Of a stretch of 31,547 nt of DNA, positions 25,264 through 31,547 are shown in pieces. This DNA comes from Bacillota bacterium (GTDB lineage Bacteria > Bacillota > Bacilli > Paenibacillales > Paenibacillaceae). The translations under genes were made by a program, and so were the position numbers. The first letter of the stretch is position 1; the number at the start of each line of letters is the position of its first letter. The stretch is from assembly GCA_023418755.1 (NCBI GenBank), contig JAEZZE010000063.1:1-31547 (forward strand). The letters run 5' to 3'. A model generated the notes under the pieces. It made no database searches. It was given only the letters and a program-made list of their open reading frames with translations, and had not been told where the DNA came from.

Positions 25264-27408
25264 GTGCTAAGGATGGCTACGACCGTGGTTAGGACGGGAA
25301 ACGGCGGCATTGATCGGTTTAAGTTAGCGGCGGCGATACGGCTGCCGCGCCTTCGACAGCGTCAGGCCCCCGCCAAAGCCCGCGCCTGGGTAGAAATCGA
25401 CCTCGATCGTCTAGCCCACAATCTCGGCCAGTTGCGGAGCGTCGCGCCGTGCGGAACGGAGATCATGGCGGTCGTCAAAGCGAACGCCTACGGACACGGG
25501 AGCTTTCGGGTAGCCAAACGCTTGTATGAGGAGAGGGTGCGCTCTTTCGCGGTAGCGGAGGTCGACGAAGCGATCGAGCTGCGCCGGCGGGGCATACGGG
25601 GGGAGGTGCTCGTATTGGGCTATACGCCGACGCACCGTTTAATGGACATCGTACGTTACGACTTGACCCAGACCGCCGTGGATGCGGACGATGCCGAGCG
25701 GCTGCAGGCTTACGGAGCTCCCCTGAAAATTCAGGTGAAGATCGATACCGGCATGAGGCGGCTTGGCGAAAGCTTCGAGAGGCCTGAACGAATTCTGTCG
25801 ATGTATCGGCACGAGCGGTTATTCGTAACGGGGACATACAGCCACCTGGCTTCGGCAGACCGTCCGGAGTCGGAAGCGGCTTTCACTCGGCTGCAATTCC
25901 GCCGATTCGAGGAAGCGGTCTCCCGGATAAGGGAAGCGGGCTTCGATCCCGGGCGGCTGCATATCCAGAGCAGTTACGGCCTGTTGAACCATGACTGCGC
26001 GGGGATGGACACGATTCGCGCGGGCATCGCTCTCTACGGTTTGCTCAGCAGGGAAGAAGACAAGACGCGCAAAGCCGTCGAACTTCTTCCCGTGCTATCT
26101 TTGAAAACGACCGTGATTCTGGTGAAACAAGTGCGCGAAGGAGAGAGGAGCGGATACGGCGGAGCTTTCGAGGCGGAACGCGATAGCGTCATCGCGACGC
26201 TGTCGATCGGATATGCGGACGGAATCGCCAGAGAGCTGTCTGAACGGGGCGGTTGCGTATTGATTCGCGGCCGGAAGGTGCGGATCGTGGGCGTCGTCTG
26301 CATGGATCAGATGCTGGTGGACGTAACGGACGTCGAGGGCGTTAGTCAGGGAGATACGGCGACGCTGATCGGTGAGGATGGTTGCCGGGAGCTGACCGCC
26401 GGGGAAATGGCCCGGCGGGGCGGAACGATCTCGAACGAGATCGTGTCTTCGATCGGCAACCGGGTAGAACGGATTTACGTCGCGAACTCTACCCTGAAAA
26501 TCCTTCCCGTTTCTGCCGATAAAAATAAAAAACGGTTAACGAGGAGAGCCATGCGAATCGAAACGGGGATATCCAACTTTAAGTTGTCGCTATTTAACGG
26601 AACTGCCAATCGGGAGCTGCGGGCGATCGCCGGAACGCTCTCCGATTTCAAACGTCCCGACAAGGTCGAACTGGGCTCGATTCCGGCGCGGGAGCTGCCG
26701 GAGGGCGAAATAAAGCACCATGTCGCGCGGAGGATCTTGGGCGGCGAGGTCGACGCGGCGCTGGACCGCGTATTGGGCGTCAAACCTCCGGAGGTCGCGG
26801 ACGCGGCCTACCGGATCATCGGCTCGAATCTGTTCGCCGATTCCATCGATCTGAGCGAAGAGGAAAGAGCGGAGCTGCTGGAGTCGGGACTGGCGCAGGC
26901 CAAGTACTTGGCGGACAACTATATGTCGGAAGAGGAAGGTCAAGCGTTCCTGGAGACGATTCGCTTGCTCGCGGGGGTGGCGAAGACCGGCAAAGCCGAT
27001 ATCGCGGAGGGCCGCATCGTCTATGACGAGCTGCCGCAGCGGCCTGTGGGCGCGCCGGAAGATTACGTCTCTTCGAGCGAGCTGATGAAGCGGTACGATC
27101 CCAGCGGGTATGCCGCGATGAAGGAGGCGATCGCCGGCGGCAATATGGAAGGGGGGCTTTCCAAGCTGCTGCAGTTCGTCAGAAACTCGCAGCCGCAGCT
27201 CCGGGAATGGACGGAAGCGTTCGTGAAGGAACGCAACGAAAAGCTGGACGGCCTCCGGAACGCCGTCATCGGCAACCGCTTCGAGGGCGCGGATACGGCT
27301 TCGGGCCTTTCGGCGTTTCTCGCCGGCATGAATGAGCGATTCGGCTCTTCCGTCAACTCCGGACTTCTGCAGCGGAACCTGCAAGCCTTCGCCAGTCTGC
27401 TGATCTGA
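25264..27408 (+). CDS. Alanine/serine racemase fused in frame to an unrecognised 285-residue domain
   Basis: The open frame runs 714 residues from GTG 25264; ATG 25273 is an alternative and no start has a good RBS. Residues 39-406 form a fold-type III PLP racemase: Lys72 in VVKANAYGHG binds PLP, Tyr317 lies in SIGYADG, and VVCMDQ follows. At the position where alanine racemases have Tyr (Tyr354 in Geobacillus) this protein has Asn391 in GGTISNEI, as in VanT serine racemases. Unlike VanT there is no membrane acyltransferase-like domain in front. After IYVANST (about 410) a Lys-rich linker leads to Met430. Residues 430-714 are soluble, helical and rich in Glu/Leu/Ala, and I do not recognise them. 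GAGGAG at 26541-26546 precedes ATG 26551 in the same frame. Confidence 0.8.
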   Translation: MLRMATTVVRTGNGGIDRFKLAAAIRLPRLRQRQAPAKARAWVEIDLDRLAHNLGQLRSVAPCGTEIMAVVKANAYGHGSFRVAKRLYEERVRSFAVAEVDEAIELRRRGIRGEVLVLGYTPTHRLMDIVRYDLTQTAVDADDAERLQAYGAPLKIQVKIDTGMRRLGESFERPERILSMYRHERLFVTGTYSHLASADRPESEAAFTRLQFRRFEEAVSRIREAGFDPGRLHIQSSYGLLNHDCAGMDTIRAGIALYGLLSREEDKTRKAVELLPVLSLKTTVILVKQVREGERSGYGGAFEAERDSVIATLSIGYADGIARELSERGGCVLIRGRKVRIVGVVCMDQMLVDVTDVEGVSQGDTATLIGEDGCRELTAGEMARRGGTISNEIVSSIGNRVERIYVANSTLKILPVSADKNKKRLTRRAMRIETGISNFKLSLFNGTANRELRAIAGTLSDFKRPDKVELGSIPARELPEGEIKHHVARRILGGEVDAALDRVLGVKPPEVADAAYRIIGSNLFADSIDLSEEERAELLESGLAQAKYLADNYMSEEEGQAFLETIRLLAGVAKTGKADIAEGRIVYDELPQRPVGAPEDYVSSSELMKRYDPSGYAAMKEAIAGGNMEGGLSKLLQFVRNSQPQLREWTEAFVKERNEKLDGLRNAVIGNRFEGADTASGLSAFLAGMNERFGSSVNSGLLQRNLQAFASLLI

Positions 27409-27416
27409 TCCCTTGG

Positions 27417-27470
27417 AATTCGGCTAAGCCAGAGCGCGCTTCGCGCGTCTTGGCTTGGCCGAATTTTTTT
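27417..27470 (+). terminator. Strong terminator after the ligase/racemase operon
   Basis: AATTCGGC..AGCCA (27417-27431) pairs with TGGCT..GCCGAATT (27451-27465). A GC-rich inner stem is present and T7 follows. It lies 8 nt after the stop codon and also separates this operon from the convergent transporter genes. Confidence 0.92.
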
Positions 27471-27482
27471 GCTTGTGCCCCT

Positions 27483-28319
27483 CTACCCCTTGACGGCGCC
27501 GGCGGTCAGGCCGGATACCATATATTTCTGGAAAAAGAGGAACAGAAGCGAGATCGGAACGATCGACGTGACGCACACGGTCATGATGCTGGCCCAGTCG
27601 TACGACAGCTCCCCGATATAGCGGATGGAGATGCCGGCGTTCAGCGTGCGCAGTTCGTCCTTGTTGATCAGCGTGAGCGAGTACAGGAAGTCGTCCCACG
27701 ACAAAATGAACGAATAGATGCCGATGGAGAAAATGCCCGGCTTGGTCAGCGGCATGACGATCCGGAACAGAATGCCGAAACGGCTGGCTCCGTCGATCTT
27801 CGCGGATTCCTCGAGCGCGACCGGAATGTTGTCGAAGAACACCTTGATCATCCAGATCGAGAACGGCAAGCTGGCCGTCGTCAAGGCGATGACGAGACCG
27901 GTTCTCGTATTCAGCAGGCCGTAGCCGTTGTAGATCGTATAGAGCGCGATCAGCAGCGACACGACGGGCAGCATCTGGGTCGAGAGAATCGAGAACAACG
28001 CCAGCGACTTGAAGCGGAACTCGAAGCGGGAGAAGCCGTAGCCCGCGAACATCGAAGCGAGCAGCGTAACGGCCGTCGAGCCGAAGCCGACCAGAAGGCT
28101 GTTGCGGTAGTAGGTCGCGAATACGTTGTCTGCGAACAGCTTCTTGTAATGCGAGAGCACCGGTTCGGAAGGAAACCATTCCGGCGGAATGCGGAACAGC
28201 GCCGAGTTGTCTTTGAACGACGTAAGCAGCATCCAATAAAGAGGGAATACGAGAAACAGCAGGAACGCGGCGGCGCCCAGGACGGGCAGCGCGGCTCCGA
28301 GAATTCGTCGTGGTCTCAA
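27483..28319 (-). CDS. Sugar ABC transporter permease, MalG type (second transporter)
   Basis: A protein of 278 residues starting at TTG 28319. The start is chosen because AAAGGAGG lies 9 nt upstream and the TTGA overlaps the previous gene's stop by 4 nt. The upstream in-frame extension to 28400 only copies the other gene. Six transmembrane helices are predicted. The EAA motif reads EESAKIDGASRFGILFRIVM (around 177-196). The protein ends with the family-typical YMVSGLTAGAVKG tail. It is the last gene of the operon and is followed 13 bp later by the opposing terminator. Confidence 0.93.
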   Translation of the reverse strand: MRPRRILGAALPVLGAAAFLLFLVFPLYWMLLTSFKDNSALFRIPPEWFPSEPVLSHYKKLFADNVFATYYRNSLLVGFGSTAVTLLASMFAGYGFSRFEFRFKSLALFSILSTQMLPVVSLLIALYTIYNGYGLLNTRTGLVIALTTASLPFSIWMIKVFFDNIPVALEESAKIDGASRFGILFRIVMPLTKPGIFSIGIYSFILSWDDFLYSLTLINKDELRTLNAGISIRYIGELSYDWASIMTVCVTSIVPISLLFLFFQKYMVSGLTAGAVKG

Positions 28320-29254
28320 TGCGCCGAGCCTCCTTTGTCTTCCCCGATCGCGAACAGTCTGTTGTACAGCCAGGAGAACAACAGCATGATGATCAGCCAC
28401 AGCGCGCCGATCGCCGCGCCTTTACCCAAGTCGAGATCGATGAAGGCGGTCTTGTAGCTGAAAATGGCGAGCGTCGTCGTCGCGTCGACCGGTCCGCCGC
28501 TCGTCATGATCCAGAACAGCGGGAACATCTTGAAGTTTTCGATGCAAGCGATCAGAGTGACGGTCTTGATCGTGTTCTTCAGCATCGGCAGCGTAACGTA
28601 CAGAAACTGTTGGCGTTTGGAGGCGCCGTCGATCGTCGCCGCCTCGTACATGTCGCCCGGGATGCCCTGCATCCCGGCCAGCAGCATCGTCACCATGAAC
28701 GGAAGCTGCTTCCATAGAGCGGCTAGCATGACCGCCCATAGCGCCAACTGCATATCCGACAGCCATTGGAGCGGCTGGTCGATCAGATGCAGAGCCTGCA
28801 GAATGTAGTTGAGAACCCCGTATTGCGGCTGAAACAGCCACATCCACAGAAGCGCCCCGATGATGGTCGGAACGACCCAAGGAATCAGAATAACGGTCCG
28901 GAGCGCTCTCCGGAACGGAATTTTCCCATTAAGAATAAGCGCCAGGGCCATGCCGAGAACGAACTGGATGAAGACGACCGAGAACACGTAGCGGAACGTC
29001 ACCCCGATGGAGTGGACGAAGTCGCCGTCGGCGAACAACTGCTTATAGTTGTCGAACGAATTCCAGACCTGGCTCTTCATGCTCAGCAGCGACACCTGGA
29101 AGAAGCTCATATAGAGCGACTTGACGATCGGGATGCCGATCGTGGACAACAGCAGGATAAAGGCGGGACAGATAATGACGGCCAGGAAGATCCCATCCTT
29201 GGCCTTCTCGCTCAGGCGGATGCCTCTTCGTTCCAAATGAACGGGTTTTTGCAC
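28316..29254 (-). CDS. Sugar ABC transporter permease, MalF type (second transporter)
   Basis: A protein of 312 residues from GTG 29254 (VQKPVHLERRG), with AAGGA about 10 nt upstream; the extension to 29308 has no RBS. A short basic N-terminus precedes the first helix at about residues 18-45. The EAA motif reads YEAATIDGASKRQQFLYVTL (around 205-224). It pairs with the MalG-type subunit, whose start codon overlaps this stop. Confidence 0.92.
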   Translation of the reverse strand: MQKPVHLERRGIRLSEKAKDGIFLAVIICPAFILLLSTIGIPIVKSLYMSFFQVSLLSMKSQVWNSFDNYKQLFADGDFVHSIGVTFRYVFSVVFIQFVLGMALALILNGKIPFRRALRTVILIPWVVPTIIGALLWMWLFQPQYGVLNYILQALHLIDQPLQWLSDMQLALWAVMLAALWKQLPFMVTMLLAGMQGIPGDMYEAATIDGASKRQQFLYVTLPMLKNTIKTVTLIACIENFKMFPLFWIMTSGGPVDATTTLAIFSYKTAFIDLDLGKGAAIGALWLIIMLLFSWLYNRLFAIGEDKGGSAH

Positions 29255-29310
29255 GGAATTCACTTCCTTGTGGCGGTTTGATGACCGGATTCGGGCATGA
29301 CGAAACAAGC

Positions 29311-29382
29311 ATGGGGCTGCATCGCAACCGAAGCGGATCCGCCGAAGGCGGGGGCTTCGGGTTGCTTCTCAAGCAGCCCCAT
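29311..29382 (-). terminator. Long stem-loop between binding-protein and permease genes
   Basis: ATGGGGCTGC (29311-29320) pairs exactly with GCAGCCCCAT (29373-29382). A second stem pairs GCAACC-GAAGC (29324-29334) with GCTTCGGGTTGC (29354-29365, one bulge). In minus-strand direction only GCTTGTTTC follows, so termination is probably partial. It lies 39 nt past the binding-protein stop, like the stem at 8515-8554 in the first transporter operon. Confidence 0.7.
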
Positions 29383-29421
29383 ACGGACGCAAGGGATTGT
29401 CCGGCGCAAGCCGGCTTAGGA

Positions 29422-30771
29422 TTACTTCATGATTTGCTTCAGCTTCGCGTCAAGCTCCGCCGCGACCTTCTCCGGGCTTTCGTTGGCGACGGCCACCTTC
29501 TGTACCGCCTCCGCGATTTCAAGATAAGCCTGCTCGAGTCCGGGATTGTTGGCCGGAAGCGGCTTGATCTTGGTCATCTGATCGACAAGCGTCTTGTCGA
29601 AGTCGGTGGAGTTGAACTCCGGCAGCACGCTGATCGACTTGCGCGCGCTCATGACGTCGCTGTTCTGATGATAGAGCGAGATCATCTCTTCGTCGGTCAG
29701 GAACTTGATGAACTCCGCCGCCATCTCCGGATGCTTGGAATCTTTGCTGACGACCAGGCCGTGCGCTTCGCCGATGGAGACGTTGTCGCCCGTCTTGTTG
29801 ACCGGAATCATCGCCGCGCCCCATTTCTCGTCGAACGCTTCGCCTTGACCGCTCAGGTTCTGGAACACCTTCCGTCCGTAGTAGCCGTCCGAATACATGC
29901 CGAGCCGTCCGATGCTGAACAGGTTGCGCAGATCCTTCAGCTTGGCTCCCTGCGGAGACAGGTTGTTTTTCACCAGCGTCTGGTAATAAGTCAGCGTCGC
30001 GATCACTTCCGGCGTGTTGACGTTGACTTGGCCGTCTTCCCCGAAGAGGGAGCCGTTAAAGCTGTAGATATTGCGAAGGGCGATCATGCCGTTGATCGGC
30101 AGCTTCTCCGTCGCTTCCCCGAGGCCGTAGATTTGCTCGCCGCTGTCCGTCTTCAGCTTGGAAATCTCGGTCGCGAACTGCAGCATTTCGTCGTACGTCT
30201 CCGGAGCGCGGTCGGGCAGTCCCGCCTTCTGGAACAACTCCTTGTTCCAATAAAGAATGTAAGGGGACGGCGCCCACGGAACGCCCATCAGCTTGCCGTT
30301 ATAGCTGTAATCTTCCTTATAGCTGGGAAACAGATCGTCGATGAATTCTTTGCCGAGCAGATCGTCCAGCGGAACGATGATGTCCGACGCCGCGTAGGTC
30401 GGGAACGTTGCGGTAAAAGTCTGCATGATGTCGGGCGTGTTGCCGGAAGAAGCCATGACGAACGTCTGCTGCTTGATGTCTCCGAACGGAATGCCGATAT
30501 ATTCGATCTTGACGTTCGGATGCAGCTCCGTAAACTTCTGCGCCATTTGCTCCAAGGCGCCTTTGGTCGCTTCCTCGCTAATGCTCCAAGATGCGAATTT
30601 CAGCGTAATCGGCTCTCCGGCGTCCGGCGCGTTCGATGCGCCCGAAGACGAAGATGCGGCCGGAGACGAGGAGGACGGGGCGGCAGGGGTATTCTCTTTG
30701 TCCGAGCTGCACGCCGCGAGCGTTCCGATTGCCATGACCGCTGCCAGGGCCAGCGTCGTTTTTCTAACCAT
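29422..30771 (-). CDS. Extracellular solute-binding lipoprotein (second transporter)
   Basis: A protein of 449 residues from ATG 30771, with GGAGGT 9 nt upstream; the open frame continues to 30987 only by chance. The signal peptide ends in LAAC (Cys21), followed by a long Ser/Ala/Pro linker (to about 55). The mature part is a family 1 sugar-binding protein: ITLKFASWSISEEATKGALE, a GNTPDIMQTF segment, VPWAPSPYILYWNKELF, and a C-terminal FIKFLTDEEM. The sugar is unknown. The operon has no hydrolase or ATPase gene in the window, so context gives little on substrate. Confidence 0.93.
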   Translation of the reverse strand: MVRKTTLALAAVMAIGTLAACSSDKENTPAAPSSSSPAASSSSGASNAPDAGEPITLKFASWSISEEATKGALEQMAQKFTELHPNVKIEYIGIPFGDIKQQTFVMASSGNTPDIMQTFTATFPTYAASDIIVPLDDLLGKEFIDDLFPSYKEDYSYNGKLMGVPWAPSPYILYWNKELFQKAGLPDRAPETYDEMLQFATEISKLKTDSGEQIYGLGEATEKLPINGMIALRNIYSFNGSLFGEDGQVNVNTPEVIATLTYYQTLVKNNLSPQGAKLKDLRNLFSIGRLGMYSDGYYGRKVFQNLSGQGEAFDEKWGAAMIPVNKTGDNVSIGEAHGLVVSKDSKHPEMAAEFIKFLTDEEMISLYHQNSDVMSARKSISVLPEFNSTDFDKTLVDQMTKIKPLPANNPGLEQAYLEIAEAVQKVAVANESPEKVAAELDAKLKQIMK

Positions 30772-30822
30772 TTCTGAGTGACCTCCAGTTCGATATCTGA
30801 ATAGGTTGGACTTGCTGAATTG

Positions 30823-30851
30823 ATCATAGAACGGCCGAGCGCGGAGGTAAA
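30823..30851 (-). promoter_or_regulatory. Candidate promoter of the second transporter operon
   Basis: On the minus strand TTTACC (30851-30846) and TATGAT (30828-30823) are separated by 17 bp, giving a leader of about 45 nt. The divergent region 30772-31043 shows no clear matching promoter on the plus strand. Confidence 0.5.
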
Positions 30852-31043
30852 TCGCGCATTCCTGACGTTCGTCGTCCGAACCGGCACAATCGGCCGTATC
30901 GACTTTATGACATCGATGTTCAATTCCTGATATCGGACTCCGAATGAAGGGGATTCGCAGTTCCCAAGCCCGTTGCGGCTGTGCCATAATCGAATAGGCG
31001 CCTTGAGCGAGACAACGAGATTACGAGGAGAAGAGGGAACAAG

Positions 31044-31547
31044 ATGACCGCCAATCGCTGGATCCCGCGCAAACCGAACAAGCAATTCGTTCTCTATTTT
31101 CTTTCCTTTTTTCTGGTCATATTGCTGCCCGTCATCCTGCTCAGCCTGTCGTCCTACAAACTGATGTATTCTACCATTCTGGACGAGATTCGCCAAGGCA
31201 CGTCCAACGCGATGAAGCAGACGGGCTTGTCGGCGGACCGGTTGCTGCTGGACGTGACGACGCTGTCGGTGCAGCTCGGACTGGACGGGAAAATCTATAC
31301 GTCCTCCACGAACGTGGACGACGCTTATTTGGTCAACGAAATTCGGGACCGGATTTCCACGCTCGCCGCCGAGAACGGATACGTGCAGGCGGTGCAAATT
31401 TACTTTCGCAAAAACAACCTCATTCTGTCCTCGGACGCTCCGAACCGGCATTACGAGAACCGGGTCAACGACGCCTGGATTCGGGATTTCTCCGCCAGCG
31501 GCAAGGAGCAGCTATGGATTCCGACCCGTTCGTTCGTCGACCAGGAC
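31044..31547 (+). CDS. Membrane sensor protein, N-terminal part only (kinase or AraC-type regulator)
   Basis: ATG 31044 follows AGAGGG with a 6-nt spacer, and the frame stays open for 168 codons to the window edge. A basic N-terminus precedes one membrane helix (about residues 16-38, LYFLSFFLVILLPVILL). An extracytoplasmic region begins with a helical stretch and then a Cache-like part (YVQAVQIYFRKNNLILSS). This start is shared by YesM-type kinases and by membrane-bound AraC regulators (YesS/YtdP type), both common next to sugar importers in Paenibacillaceae. The missing C-terminus decides which. It is divergent from the transporter operon it probably controls. Confidence 0.8.
   Translation, partial: MTANRWIPRKPNKQFVLYFLSFFLVILLPVILLSLSSYKLMYSTILDEIRQGTSNAMKQTGLSADRLLLDVTTLSVQLGLDGKIYTSSTNVDDAYLVNEIRDRISTLAAENGYVQAVQIYFRKNNLILSSDAPNRHYENRVNDAWIRDFSASGKEQLWIPTRSFVDQD

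Overview
The window looks like a chromosome segment from a spore-forming member of the Paenibacillaceae (Cohnella/Paenibacillus type). Support comes from a YesM/YesN-type kinase and AraC-type regulator next to sugar ABC transporters, a SpoIIP-family sporulation amidase, a c-di-AMP (ydaO-type) riboswitch, a Firmicute-type HelD, a YwhD-family protein, frequent TTG/GTG starts behind strong GGAGG sites, and moderately high GC with third-position G/C codons. The genus is inferred from these families, not from a marker gene.

Layout. 1-390: no clear gene; it holds an imperfect half copy of a palindromic repeat, possibly the end of a transposable element. 391-3285: a VOC protein with a helical tail, and a convergent MsbA-like ABC exporter fused to a cyclic-nucleotide-binding domain; their stop codons share one hairpin. 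3477-13686: a sugar-use locus running from a two-component system through a binding lipoprotein and two permeases to a GH35 beta-galactosidase and a GH29 fucosidase. Both hydrolases lack signal peptides and no ATPase gene is present, so imported oligosaccharides are probably trimmed in the cytoplasm with a shared ATPase. 13713-13922: a 210-bp palindromic element ending in a T10 tract.

13942-19184 (minus strand): an envelope block with a two-SH3b SpoIIP-like amidase, a 51-bp tandem repeat, an NlpC/P60 hydrolase under a c-di-AMP riboswitch, a membrane protein of unknown function, and a membrane-anchored M1 metallopeptidase. 19384-21129: a GH13 alpha-glucosidase with a strong promoter and a LacI/CcpA-type operator. 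21126-23218: helD split by an apparent one-base deletion. 23453-23956: ywhD.

24166-27408: the most unusual locus. A D-Ala ligase whose omega-loop resembles the VanC/E/G D-Ala:D-Ser enzymes is followed by a racemase carrying Asn where alanine racemases carry the specificity Tyr, which suggests a D-serine peptidoglycan-precursor pathway. The racemase frame runs on without a stop into about 285 residues of a protein I do not recognise. The junction is A-rich and intergenic-looking and includes an internal RBS-like site and ATG, so this is either a real fusion or two genes joined by a small mutation.

27483-30771 (minus strand): a second binding-protein/permease/permease sugar transporter. It is divergent from a membrane sensor or regulator at 31044 that runs off the window edge. 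In both transporter operons a long stem-loop separates the binding-protein gene from the permeases.
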